Shown: positions 33,505 through 43,790 of the stretch, one piece after another
Numbering within the stretch: the stretch's first letter is position 1
How the letters are laid out: each line of letters begins with the position of its first letter
Source of the DNA: Euphorbia lathyris
Lineage: Eukaryota > Streptophyta > Magnoliopsida > Malpighiales > Euphorbiaceae
Direction of reading: 5' to 3'
DNA: 64,000 bases
Assembly: GCF_963576675.1 (NCBI RefSeq)
Contig: NC_088910.1
Coordinates: 108,838,807 to 108,902,806 of the forward strand
Notes under the pieces: model-generated
Databases searched by the model: none
What the model was told of the DNA's origin: nothing
Seen by the model: the letters and a program-made list of their open reading frames with translations, nothing else
Position numbers and translations under genes: made by a program

Positions 33505-36122
33505 TCAATTGTTCGAAGTCCTAGAACTTCGTGAACTTGCTATTGTACTGGGAGTTTGAATTGTATTTGGCAACGGTCGGTCACAATTCAACCTATTATT
33601 CCCTCTATTCCCACATCGGCTACATACCATTGGCAATGGGTTTTCACCTTGTGACGGTCTTCTGTTCTGACTTCTTGGTTGTCCAACTGGGGCAGAACCT
33701 CTTACAGGGGGAAGCACATTCCTTGGAGGGTCACAGTTTGTCCACTCCGTCTGGGGTCCGAGTGGGTAGATGCACTCTGCGTAAGCTAATCTAACTGCGT
33801 TGTTGGTGTAATATTTATCAACCCATTGGTATGCGTTACTTAGTCGATTCTCACATGCAACTTTACATACATGTTTACAAGGAAATTGAGAAAGTTGCCA
33901 TTGCCTACACGTGCAAGTACCTGCATTTAAGTCAACAATACCCCCTTTCCCTTGGTCCCCAATCTGAAATGTGTGTTGGTTTATTCCACTGAATATACAT
34001 GGTATAGCTTTAGTAACATGTTTCTTCATCTTCCGTTCACTGTCCAATGACAGATAATGTTCTCGTGCTCCTGGAAATGGAAAATGAAGGTAATGTATCA
34101 GCTAAATTACCATAAATGACAACGTATAAAATATTTACCAGCCGCTGTTTGTCTTTCGTAGAACCATCGTTGCACAGTAGTTCTAATGTACTCTATCAAC
34201 ATTGTGATGGGCAAACGTCTTCCTTCAACCATTACCGCGTTCCATGATTCAGCAATGTTTGTTGTCATTATATTAACGACGGATATGAAAATATGCACGC
34301 GACCATCTCTGGATACCAGCTTGCTCTAGATATACTGCTGCTGGGCCATGTAGCTCACGTAGTCGAGTGAATGCTTCAATAAAATCTGAAACCCTGTAAG
34401 CTTTAGCAGCTCCCCAATACACATCGCCTATCTTTCTAACTGACCTGAATTTGGCCTGCAGGTTCATTTTCAAATGGTGACAACAACATCCATGTATTGC
34501 ATTTGGAAACACCAAATTCACAGCATAGTCAATTCCTTTATGCCTATCCGAGATGATGGCAAAATTCTCTATGTCCCCAATACATTCTTTGAGCTTGGTC
34601 ATGAACCAACTCCAAGCCTCGTTGCTCTCGTTTGGTCCAACCCCAAAAGCGATAGGATAAATCTAGTTATTACCATCTTTCCCAACTGCAATGTACAATT
34701 GTCCTGGATACTTACCTTTTAGGAAGGCTCCATCAACGCAAATGACAGGCCGAATGTGTTCTTTAAAAGCTCCAAGTGAAGGACCAAACGCCATAAAGAA
34801 GTACTGAAAATGATCAGCATCGTCGGTTTGAATATGTGTTACTGTACATGGGTTGCATGCTTTCAACGTCTCACAGTAGTCCGGCAACAACATGTATGAC
34901 TCTTCCGGTGAACCCATCACATCTTCTATTGCCCAATTCCTTGCTCTCCAAGCCTGCATATACGACAAGTTTATTTTGTATTGGGTCTCAAAATCTTTCA
35001 CAATGTCCTTTGGTCTAAACACTCTACCCTGGATATCAAACTTAGCTGAAAGTAGCATGCCAGCCACTCGTTTTCCCGCTTGCCTGTGATGTGGTAACAT
35101 TTGATCCCTAGAACATGTGTGGTTGTCCATTGTATCCATTCTTCGGAGCCTAAACATACTTGAATTGGATATCGCAATTCCTCTAGCACGCCATTTACAT
35201 ACATCCGAATGTCTACATCTAACCTCAAACATGGACTTGTTAGACTTGTACACTTTCCATTCGAACCTGTTATTCACTGCGTATTTACCTAGCGCATCCT
35301 GCAATTCTCGTTTGTTGGAGAACATGTCGTGTACCTTTAAACCAACGACCCCTTTCGATGAACTATCTTCAATAGTAAACTTAGGTGCATCATGGATCTC
35401 AGGTAGCCATCGAAATGGATCACTCCTCTTCCTTATTGTTTCCACATTCTCTGTCAATACCCTGCTTTGGGGAACAGCTTCGCAATGCGATTGTCTCAGA
35501 GGGGTAGGTTGTCCATCATTTACCGTTTCCTCTGTGTCATCATGACCCCAAATGTCATCGTCGTACATCTGGTCCTCCGGTTGATAAACCGGATTCGAGC
35601 TAATATCTTCTAAACCAGGAGTGTTGGATGCAATATTGCACTCAGTGATTGGTTCTTTTCCTGGCCTATGAGGGGGCGTTCAACAGTTGTGTTGTCTACT
35701 TCAGGATTTGTTTCAAATACAACTGTGGCATTGGCATCACAACTTGAATGAATAACATTCTCTACCTTCGTGACTCGCGGTTGGATTGTTCGTAACTCAA
35801 AATTAGCATATAGTGGGGTAACAGCGTCAGTTTTCATCCGACAATAATCTAAAAAACACTCAACATTACTTAAATCAACAATCGGAACTACTGCCCCAGG
35901 TAGTTGCTTTCGTCCGATAGTTAACTGCATAGTCATATGCAGATCAAATGACATTGGATCAACATGAGCAGTAGTGTATACTATCTCTTGCAGGCTTTCC
36001 AAGCTCAATCCCGGAGACAGCTTCAGCAATTTCTTCTCGCCCCCCTCGTATGTCATGGTCTTACCAACTGTTTTCCACCGACCATTCCACATGATCACAC
36101 ACAACACAAACTGGTCTGACAT
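33505..36122 (-). pseudogene. mudrA: MuDR-type (MULE) transposase, broken
   Basis: The likely start is MSDQFVLCVIMWNGRWK at 36122, the usual MULE N-terminus. The DNA-binding region lies near 35340-35080 (DMFSNKRELQDALGKYAVNN and FEVRCRHSDVCKWRARG). The MULE DDE domain has its first Asp in RPVICVDGAFLKGKYPGQLY (about 34735) and its second in NFAIISDRHKGIDY (about 34560). The CCCHHLK block is at about 34480 and the Glu in MTTNIAESWNAVM at about 34240. A 68-nt intron (34071-34138) joins to the SWIM zinc finger CTCRQWQLSQFPCKHVC (about 33900) and a C-terminal zinc knuckle CSRCGNRGNNRLNC. Lesions are a one-base loss in a C run near 35676, a CAG-to-TAG type stop at 34663-34665, and a two-base loss near 34270. 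Catalytic residues themselves are kept. Confidence 0.9.
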
Positions 36123-36189
36123 TCCTCTATCAATAATAAACAAAAAAAAAGGAATGAGATAACAGAATGTAATAACATCATGAAATAAC

Positions 36190-36480
36190 ATACACTTCGC
36201 ATAATTCGCAGTAATTCGATTATGCGAATTCACATATTACGCAAATACATTCGCAGACTTCGCATACTTCGCAAATACGTAAAATATGCGAATTATGCGA
36301 ACCCAATGACGGAACACCATATCTTCGCATACTTCGCGTATATTCCATATGCGAATTCCGCGAAGTATGCGAACAACAAACACATACACGGCCTTCAATA
36401 GACTTCGCATATTAAGATTTCGCGAAGCGAAATCATAATATGCGAAGCACGCGATCTTCCGCACGAAGTTCAGATTTACA
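36190..36480. repeat. GCGAA/TTCGC cluster upstream of the MULE transposase
   Basis: More than fifteen TTCGCA, TTCGCG, GCGAAT and GCGAAG words lie in about 290 bp (for example ACTTCGCATACTTCGCAAAT and ATATGCGAATTCCGCGAAGT). Some form short palindromes. It sits immediately upstream of the transposase start, so it may act as promoter, enhancer or transposase-binding region. Confidence 0.75.
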
Positions 36481-36705
36481 AATTTCTAACCTCAAAAGTA
36501 AACTGCTGCTGAAACTAACATCAACGAGTTCAAAGCGATTTAACCATATGAAACTAACATCATACTTACATGACAAGGCTTGGGCTTTGATTGATGAAGG
36601 ATCTTAAGGAAAAAAAAAAGAGAGAGAAAATCGCGAACTGTGAGAGTGAGAGTGAGATTTATCGCGTAAAAAGAGAGAAGAGGGGATGATCTGATTAAGT
36701 ATCTT

Positions 36706-36726
36706 ATATATATATATATATATATG
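36706..36726. repeat. (TA)n microsatellite
   Basis: About ten TA units inside the MULE, upstream of the transposase leader. The following 36727-37025 is AT-rich and resembles the MITE at 37459-37828. Confidence 0.85.
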
Positions 36727-37025
36727 TAAGGGTAAAATACATGAATATCATAATTAAGTAAAAAATTACAACTAAGTCATATCACCAAACTTAATTCTTA
36801 ATATGTCACTTTTCTTTATATATTATGATTTTATATTATAATTTAAAAATTATAGACTTCAATTCATAAATCATAAACCCTAGAAAATATATTCTAGACT
36901 TCTAATTTATAAATTCTAATCCATAAAATATATTATAAGTACTGATTTTACTAGTTTGAGATAATCCAAAATTATGACTTGACATAGTTGTAAATAATTT
37001 TTAGAACATGAATTTCTGTGTAATT

Positions 37026-37105
37026 TTCCCTATATGTAAGTTGAACAATAATGGATCTTAAAATGTAAATGGGCCTCCCATTACACCCATTTTTGTAATT
37101 TACTC
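37026..37105. repeat. MULE right terminal inverted repeat
   Basis: The reverse complement of the left end. It reads TATATGTAAGTTGAACAATA through TTAAAATGTAAATGGGCCTC to TTTTTGTAATTTACTC, next to the ATTGTAGAA duplication. Confidence 0.9.
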
Positions 37106-37458
37106 ATTGTAGAAACATAAAATAAGACAATGAATTAACTAAAATAATTAAGCAATATTAACACAAATAGTTTATCAAGTTTCACACGAGTTTCAAAAGG
37201 TTGCTGTATAATTTCAAATGAATTTCACCTGATTTCACCTATGAAATTGGGTGTCATGTAAATCTGATTGAAAGTGTTATAAAGCATCAACTCAAATGTT
37301 TCAAATAGTTCTCACTGGGCTTAGCCCTATATGTTGAAGAATCCTATAAACAAATCAGTAGATGGATGGGTTTCAAAATCGATATCAAAGCCCAAGCCTC
37401 ATAAAACTTGCCCAGGCCTACTGATCTGGTTTAAAAAAGAGCTATGAAAGTCATAGGG

Positions 37459-37561
37459 AAATTTACATAGAACTTCAAATTTTAAAAAATATCTAAAATT
37501 TTATTTATAAAATAACAATTAAATCATATTACAAAACTTAATTCTTAATATATCACTATTT

Positions 37562-37626
<65 letters not shown>

Positions 37627-37828
37627 ATACCCTAATTCATAAATTTTAAATTTTAATTCATAAATTATAAACCCTAAAAAATATATCTTAAACATTTAAG
37701 TCATAAAATCTAATTCTTAAAATATATGAAAAATAACTATTTCCTTAGTTTGATATTATTTAAATTAGTACATTAAATAAATAATTTTTCAAATCTGAAT
37801 TTTTTTTATGTGAATTTCCCTTTTTGAA
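37459..37828. repeat. MITE-like element with (TA)n core
   Basis: The ends are GGGAAATTTACAT and TATGTGAATTTCCC (inverted, one mismatch). Internal words such as CAAAACTTAATTCTTAATAT and AATTCATAAATTATAAACCC recur at 36760-36900 inside the MULE, so two copies of one family flank the MULE end. A TA array of about 28 units lies at 37566-37621. Confidence 0.55.
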
Positions 37829-37829
37829 A

Positions 37830-39265
37830 ATTATGTTGACACTCTTTAGTGCTCAGTTCATACTTGATTGAAATTCAAGATGTACACATATTTAATTAGA
37901 AATGTTTATTCAAGTGGACACATGACATTGCACCTTATGTCAACTTTAATAAACTGGCACGAACAAAATATATAGCTCCATCGCTAGTAACTATGTAAAT
38001 TCATTTTTGTTGGGAGAGAATTAAATTAAATATTATATATAGCAACATGTGATCAACAACTCAAACAAATTAAATTAAGAATTAAAATACATCAGATTAT
38101 AACTAATTTCATGCTATATTTTGTTTACTTTTGCAGGTTTTCTCTTTTTGCTAAAGAAGTTTATAACTTGAAATTAAGTTAGGGGTAAAACCCCAATTCA
38201 AGTATAAGACAGTCAAATTAGGGGACATTGCAGCTAATATAAACTAATTTAATCAAAACATGGATTTTTTGATAAAATTAATTAATTCAATGCAAGCAAG
38301 TTCCAAATAATTGATGGTCCACCATATAATTAAATATATGCAAGCATGCACGTTCTTGTATATATTTATAGTTGAAGAGCTTGACTTCCACTCCTCCTAT
38401 TTGGGTCTTAACAACATGTGCTGCTTTTAATTAGGGTTTGGTAAAAATGCTTTCTAAATTGCAACTTCCTAACTACTTTTCATTTTTAATATATGATAAA
38501 ATAGTCAAATAAATCTTATGTGAACCGTAATGTTGTCCTAAAAGGTGAAGAGGTGAATAATAGTGAATGCGGTACAAGTAATAAATAATAAGTAGATTAT
38601 CATTTCCATAAGGATTGAATGAACAATATAACACTTATTGGATCGAACAGTTAGTTTAAGAAGTTTCTTGAATTGATTTTTCGATGGTTGAACATGTCTA
38701 ACTTTTCTTAGGTAGAATGTGAAGTTAATTTAAATATAATTCAAACTGATCACGAAATAACCAAATATGTATATGGAACAGGCAGAACACAACTAGAACA
38801 AGCAGTTCACATTCATTCTCTTATTCAAATGCATAAATTGTAAAGATCTAAGGTATCTTTCTATAAAATTCACATGAGTCAAGTCTTTCGTCTTCCTAGG
38901 ATCTATTAATTACTTACCAACCAAGTCTCATTCCATTGCCTCATGATTAAGAAAACAAACAAAAAAAAAAAAACAGATTCCTAAGAATCACCTTTAGTAA
39001 TTAGGCCTTTTATGTCTCCAATCCAAGCATAAATGTAATTAACGAGTTTTATACTTTTTAATCCAAGTCTCCTTACAATTAATTAGCTTTTTAATATGAA
39101 GCGATCAGTTTCATGCATTAAGTTCCTCATTAACTAATCTCTTACTAATTATTATGTACTTTAAAACAAACGAAACGGCATATTGAACCACCAGTCCTTG
39201 ACTGGTTTTCCTAAAATGAACTACCCCTCCATGGTCAAGGAAGAAAGTGCTATCATGGAGGAGGA

Positions 39266-39307
<42 letters not shown>

Positions 39308-39755
39308 CTTGAAAAATAAATGAAGAAAGAAGATGAAGAAGAGGTAGTCAAAGAAATTAAATGATTAAATTAATGATGATTCTTTACAAACTGAAGTTGC
39401 CTTTATACAAACATCGAGAAGTAAAGAAAAAACTAATGAAAAATTACAACTTGCATGAAGTAAACTGAATATACCCAAAATTGCTTTTGAACAAGCAGCT
39501 TCTTTGCACAGAGAGCATATTGTGAATAGTTTGCAACACTGTTTGGTTCAACCAATTAGATCACAAAAGCTACCAATTTTCGTATTATTTTAATGATCTT
39601 AGAGTTAATGGATCCTTCACTCAAGCGCTGAAGCATGTGCAATGTAATCTTCCACTTTTAAGGCTACCAATGAGAGAAGACGTTGAGATGATATGAATAA
39701 AATATTCAATTGAGTGTTGCATCTACTTTCTGTTTTGGCTGGCTTTCAAAGGTTT
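37830..39755. other. AT-rich stretch without a gene
   Basis: No coding frame or recognisable element was found. It holds a (TA)n microsatellite at about 39270-39303. No start-to-stop frame has plausible protein composition. Confidence 0.4.
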
Positions 39756-39759
39756 TGGA

Positions 39760-40880
39760 TCAGTTCCATTCATCAATCACACCCATGTTTCCTTCCTATG
39801 ATTCTCTTTCGATTGGTTGAATACCTATAAAAATAGATAGAAAAGAAGGGAAACATGCCCCTAAACAACATCTAATTGTCTTAGAAAAACCATGGAATGA
39901 CAAATATAAACTACTATAATTTTCTCTCATCATACACCTTCCCATAACTTCCAACTGTATAGTTCTTCATGATTTCACGGTGCAACATCGTATGAAAAGC
40001 ATCACCTCGATCTAACATCCAAGATTCAAAAGGACAACCAATAGATAAAAGTAAGGCATCTTGTACCTTACTGGTTACAACGTGTGTAACTTTATTATTG
40101 TCATCCTTCTTTAGCAGCCTACAATTAGCCTTTATATGTGCAAACTTTCCATAACTCCAGCACTCTAGTTTTCTTCCATTCCTTCAATTGTCTCTACCAT
40201 TGCTCGATTTTGATCTTCCTCATCCTCAATTAAAGTTCCATTCATTGCTTCTCCCTCTGCTCCCAATGTTTAAGGTAGAGCATGCTGATGTACTTTCACC
40301 AGAATCAATTCTTTGCACTTCTTTGGCATAAATTCAATCTGTGACATCACTAAATGACAACTTTCCCTTGCCAATAGAATTACTATTTGTGACCTTCATA
40401 AGCTCCTAACTATTAGGTAATAATGAGGCTAAAAGAATTAAAGCAAAACTTCCTCATTAAAGGTAATTTCCACAAATATACTTGTGCGATAATGGTATTG
40501 AACTTAATAATATTTTCTGCCATTAAAAAACTATCACTCATTCTCAAATTAAATAGTTTTTTCATCAAATGTACCTTATTCTTGGTGGAAGGATTCTCTT
40601 ACATATCCGACAATATTCTCATCCTCTCATTTGTCATCTCGGCTTCTCCTTCATTATAGGTGACATTCTGTGGCAGCTTCAACCTGATCAATATTTATCG
40701 ATCGAGAAGTTCCCAATCTTCTATCTTCATTTCCTCTGGTTTTTCTCCGGAAAGCAGAAAGTGCAACTTTTTGTTGTATAGATAATCTTTAATTTGTAAT
40801 CTCTAGAAAGAAAGGCCAATTCCATCAAACTTGTTTATTCTAGAACCTACTCATCTAATCTTGTCATTGCCCAAACTAGA
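39760..40880 (-). pseudogene. degenerate copia gag-protease
   Basis: On the minus strand, broken frames read a copia (UBN2_2-type) gag: DYLYNKKLHFLLSGEKPEEM near 40770, NKVHLMKKLFNLRMSDS near 40580 and IIKFNTIIAQV near 40510. A zinc knuckle CWSYGKFAHIKANC lies near 40150 (second Cys lost). The protease start is DALLLSIGCPFESWMLDRGD near 40050, with the catalytic DSGA-type motif altered, followed by FHTMLHREIMKNYTVG. There are several stops and shifts. Integrase and RT are missing. This is a relic of a copia lineage different from the one at 1-5665. Confidence 0.8.
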
Positions 40881-40882
40881 TT

Positions 40883-40894
40883 GCTCTGATTCTA
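40883..40894 (-). other. degenerate primer binding site
   Basis: The minus strand reads TAGAATCAGAGC, 10 of 12 bases matching the initiator tRNA-Met site TGGTATCAGAGC. It lies between the gag relic and the putative LTR. Confidence 0.6.
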
Positions 40895-40896
40895 GT

Positions 40897-41319
40897 TGTT
40901 AGCAATTTAAATGACACAACAACAAATTCCTCTTTAGGATACAATGAAAAACACAGAATAAAAACACGAAATGAAGAACAGAAACAAACAAGAAAGAACA
41001 CATAATTTTAACAAGTTTCACCCAAAGAGGGCTACTTCCTCAGAGCTACTGCATTAATCACTTTCACTATATGAGAATGAAGGAACAAGTACTACAATAC
41101 TCAAACACTTGCTCACTATCCAACACTCGACCGTGGTGTTGAAAAGGATGAGGAAGTTGTGCTTCCTAAGAGAGAGGTTTCTGGACATGTTGTGACGCCT
41201 CTTAAGTCGACATCCCGCAAGGTCAGCTGGCGATGAACTGAGGGAGGGCGAGGTATCGGCCGATCTTGGAACCAAGGATGATGACATCATGGTTTCCTTC
41301 ATGGAATAACAAAAAACAA
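40897..41319 (-). repeat. putative 5' LTR of the copia relic
   Basis: It starts TGTTAGCAATTT next to the primer site and may end at ACAAAAAACA (TG...CA on +). The length and right end are inferred. ORFs in it are not convincing. Confidence 0.35.
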
Positions 41320-41532
41320 AAGAGTTTTGTTTATCATCACATATATCTGGCTCATTGAAAGATCATGAAGTTGTTTCTAAAAAAAATACTATTAAATCGA
41401 TTCTGGGTGAAGTGTGTTTCTTGTCGTGATGCTAAAAACAGTTTCAAACACTGCCTATTATTATTACTCTATCATAACTTATGATATTAAAGATGTAGAT
41501 TCAAACTTTTCTGATTTACTTTTTGAATTAAA

Positions 41533-42001
41533 CTAGTTTTTGGCCCGTGCGATGCACGGATTCATCTTAATATATAAATATTAATAAAAATACAATCTAA
41601 TAATTACAATCAATGACATAAATGTGTTATATAAATTAAATATTATTATTTGATTTTCACATTTACTTTAAATAATATTTTTATAGATAAATATAATAAT
41701 AAAATAAAAACTAATATATCATATATTATATTATATTTTTTATCAGTAAAAAAGGAGGAAGTGACACCTCAGTTCCATCGTTACTGTTTTATATTATATA
41801 TAGAATAGATATGTAGAGAATTAGAGAGATTTTAGGGATTAATTTAAATTCTGTAGTACTCTTAGATATATGGGATAAAATAATCTTTTTATAGATAAAT
41901 ATATATAATAAAATTAAAATTAATATATTAAATTTTTTATCACTAAAAAAGGAGGAAGTGACACCTCAGTTCCATCGTTACTGTTTTATATTATATATAG
42001 A
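41533..42001 (-). mobile_element. non-autonomous Helitron, 469 bp
   Basis: On the minus strand it starts TCTATATATAATATAAAACA directly after an A. It ends with a hairpin CCGTGCATCGCACGG (about 41558-41544), CCAAAAA and CTAG, followed by T. That is the Helitron rule: 5' TC, 3' hairpin plus CTAG, A/T target. A roughly 130-bp block with GTGACACCTCAGTTCCATCG occurs twice in it, near 41740-41810 and 41920-42000. It has no Rep/helicase. Confidence 0.8.
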
Positions 42002-42660
42002 TTATAATTTTATTTATATTTAATTGTACTCTTTTTTTCTATTAATAAATAATTATCTTTATTCTCAAATACTATGAGACAAAATATCATTTGAAAGGCA
42101 ACAAAAATATTAAATCCGATTTGAAACTTTAAGATTTTTATCACATGAGCTAGCTAATATGTTACTATATGAGGAAAAACATATTGGTGAACCGACAATT
42201 AGTAAGAAATTCATCACATTGATTAAATTTTCTAATTTGGAAGTCTACCTAGCTAACAACCTGCCAACCATGCTATTTATAATATAATAATATTTCACAC
42301 TACTCATTAAATATTCCTATAAATTAGGAATTTAAGTAATTTTTTATTCTAAATATCACTTTTTAAAACCATGTATAGGTCTCATTTAGACGCTTAAAAT
42401 AAAAAAATTCATTCCGATTTTTTCTAATTAGTCTTTTTAGACGATTTTTAGCCGTCTAGATCTAGATCGCCTCGACGCCACCTAAACCGTCTAGACGGCC
42501 TAAGCAACGATAGACTAAAACAATTTTTATTATGAAATTATTTTTTGCTTTATTATAATTCACTTTTAAGTTGTTTCAATGATATTATTGTTGAAATATT
42601 GATATTTACACAATTTTAAAGATATATGTTACAAATTTTCTATACTAAATAATTTTCTAT
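42002..42660. other. AT-rich stretch without a gene
   Basis: Nothing recognisable was found apart from a short GTCTAGACGG / CCGTCTAGA palindromic patch near 42455-42495. Confidence 0.35.
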
Positions 42661-42669
42661 TATTATTTT

Positions 42670-43361
42670 GGAAAAAATACGAAAAGAATGCTCGTGGTTT
42701 GCCCAATTTACAAACAGAATCATGTGGTTTAAAAGTTTGTAAATAGAGTTATGTGATATTTTTTATTTACAAAAGAAAGTATTACGGTTACCAGTAGTTT
42801 TCACATAGTCAGTGACTGACCAAGTGAATTTGGTCAGTCACCGTTAGATCTAGGAGGTGTAAATATAAGCCATATGATTGTTTTAATCTCTACCATGTGA
42901 TTTTAATAAGTCTAGATCTAACGGTGACTGACCAATTCACTTGGTCAGTCACTGACCAGGTGAAAATCACTGGTACGGTTACACAGTTAAGTTCTGATTA
43001 TAACCAAAGACATTTTTATCTTTTAAAAAAATTATTCTTACATATCAGCTAAAAACAACCCCCAAAAGAATAACTCCCTAAACCGAAACAATAAATCTAT
43101 TTTTTTTTTTTTACGTTTTTACTAATTTGACAGTTTATAAACCAAACTGATATTTAAATTTATTTTACACAGTTGGAATTTGATTTTGGATCTGTGTTTT
43201 GTCAATATATAAAATGTAATTTCAAGAAATTAAAAAATGATCTGGATTGTCATCAGAACTTAACACTTTAATTTTAAATACTTTGTTTTGTAAAAAAACA
43301 AACATACCACATACCTCTATTTGCAAATAGAGCAAACCATGAATATTTTTGTACTTTACCC
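42670..43361. mobile_element. MULE-type MITE, 692 bp, with nested hairpin
   Basis: The left end GGAAAAAATACGAAAAGAAT and the reverse-complemented right end GGGTAAAGTACAAAAATATT are diverged long inverted repeats (about 60 bp, both with TGGTTTGC and CATGTGGT-like words). The flanks TATTATTTT (42661-42669) and TATCATTTT (43362-43370) are an 8/9 duplication. No coding content. Confidence 0.75.
42785..42980. repeat. internal inverted repeat, about 70-bp arms
   Basis: The arms 42785-42853 and 42911-42980 share GTCAGTGACTGACCAAGTGA and GGTCAGTCACCGTTAGATCT, with about 57 bases between. It is a strong hairpin inside the MITE and looks like a second foldback element inserted in it. Confidence 0.85.
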
Positions 43362-43790
43362 TATCATTTTAGATATTATAACACATATTTTAATTGAATT
43401 TATATAACAATTTATTGATTAACAAATAAAAAATACAAAAATACAAATCTGATTAATACCTAAAAGCATTGTCTATCCAACTAGCATTTAACGTTTTTTA
43501 GAACCTTGCTAAGGCCCCGTTTGTTTACTTACTTATAAGCTGCTGTTTGCTTTTCGCTCTAAACAGGAGATATTATACCGTTTGGTTAGAATTAAAACAC
43601 AATTGCTTATTCCTGTTCGACAAGGAATCAACTGCTGATTCCAACAACAGTCGGATACTGCTTTTCTATTCTAATTATACACGTTTGCCAACTTTTCCTT
43701 TAAATACCCTCTCTTAATCCAACTTTTCCAATCTGAAATTAACGTTAACTTCAAAAAAAAAAATCACTATCTTTGGCTTTTTCTTTCCTT

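Larger units (their letters stand above)
28873..37105. mobile_element. MULE transposon, 8.2 kb, with accessory genes
   Basis: The ends are long inverted repeats of about 80 bp, nearly identical around AAATTACAAAAATGGGTGTA and GGGAGGCCCATTTACATTTT. A perfect 9-bp duplication ATTGTAGAA flanks the element at 28864-28872 and 37106-37114, diagnostic of Mutator-like elements. Inside are three genes. A DUF1985 gene on + (29519-32092) points toward the middle. An unrecognised gene with 13-residue repeats lies on - (32400-33388). A MuDR-type transposase is on - (33505-36122). Each has at least one disabling lesion, so this copy is probably non-autonomous now. The intact termini and duplication show a single clean insertion. 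DUF1985/Ulp1-like genes are known passengers of some plant MULEs (Kaonashi type). Confidence 0.93.

Noticed and set aside
41054..41302. 82-codon minus-strand ORF next to the copia relic
   Set aside because: It lies in the putative LTR; no domain or family resemblance.
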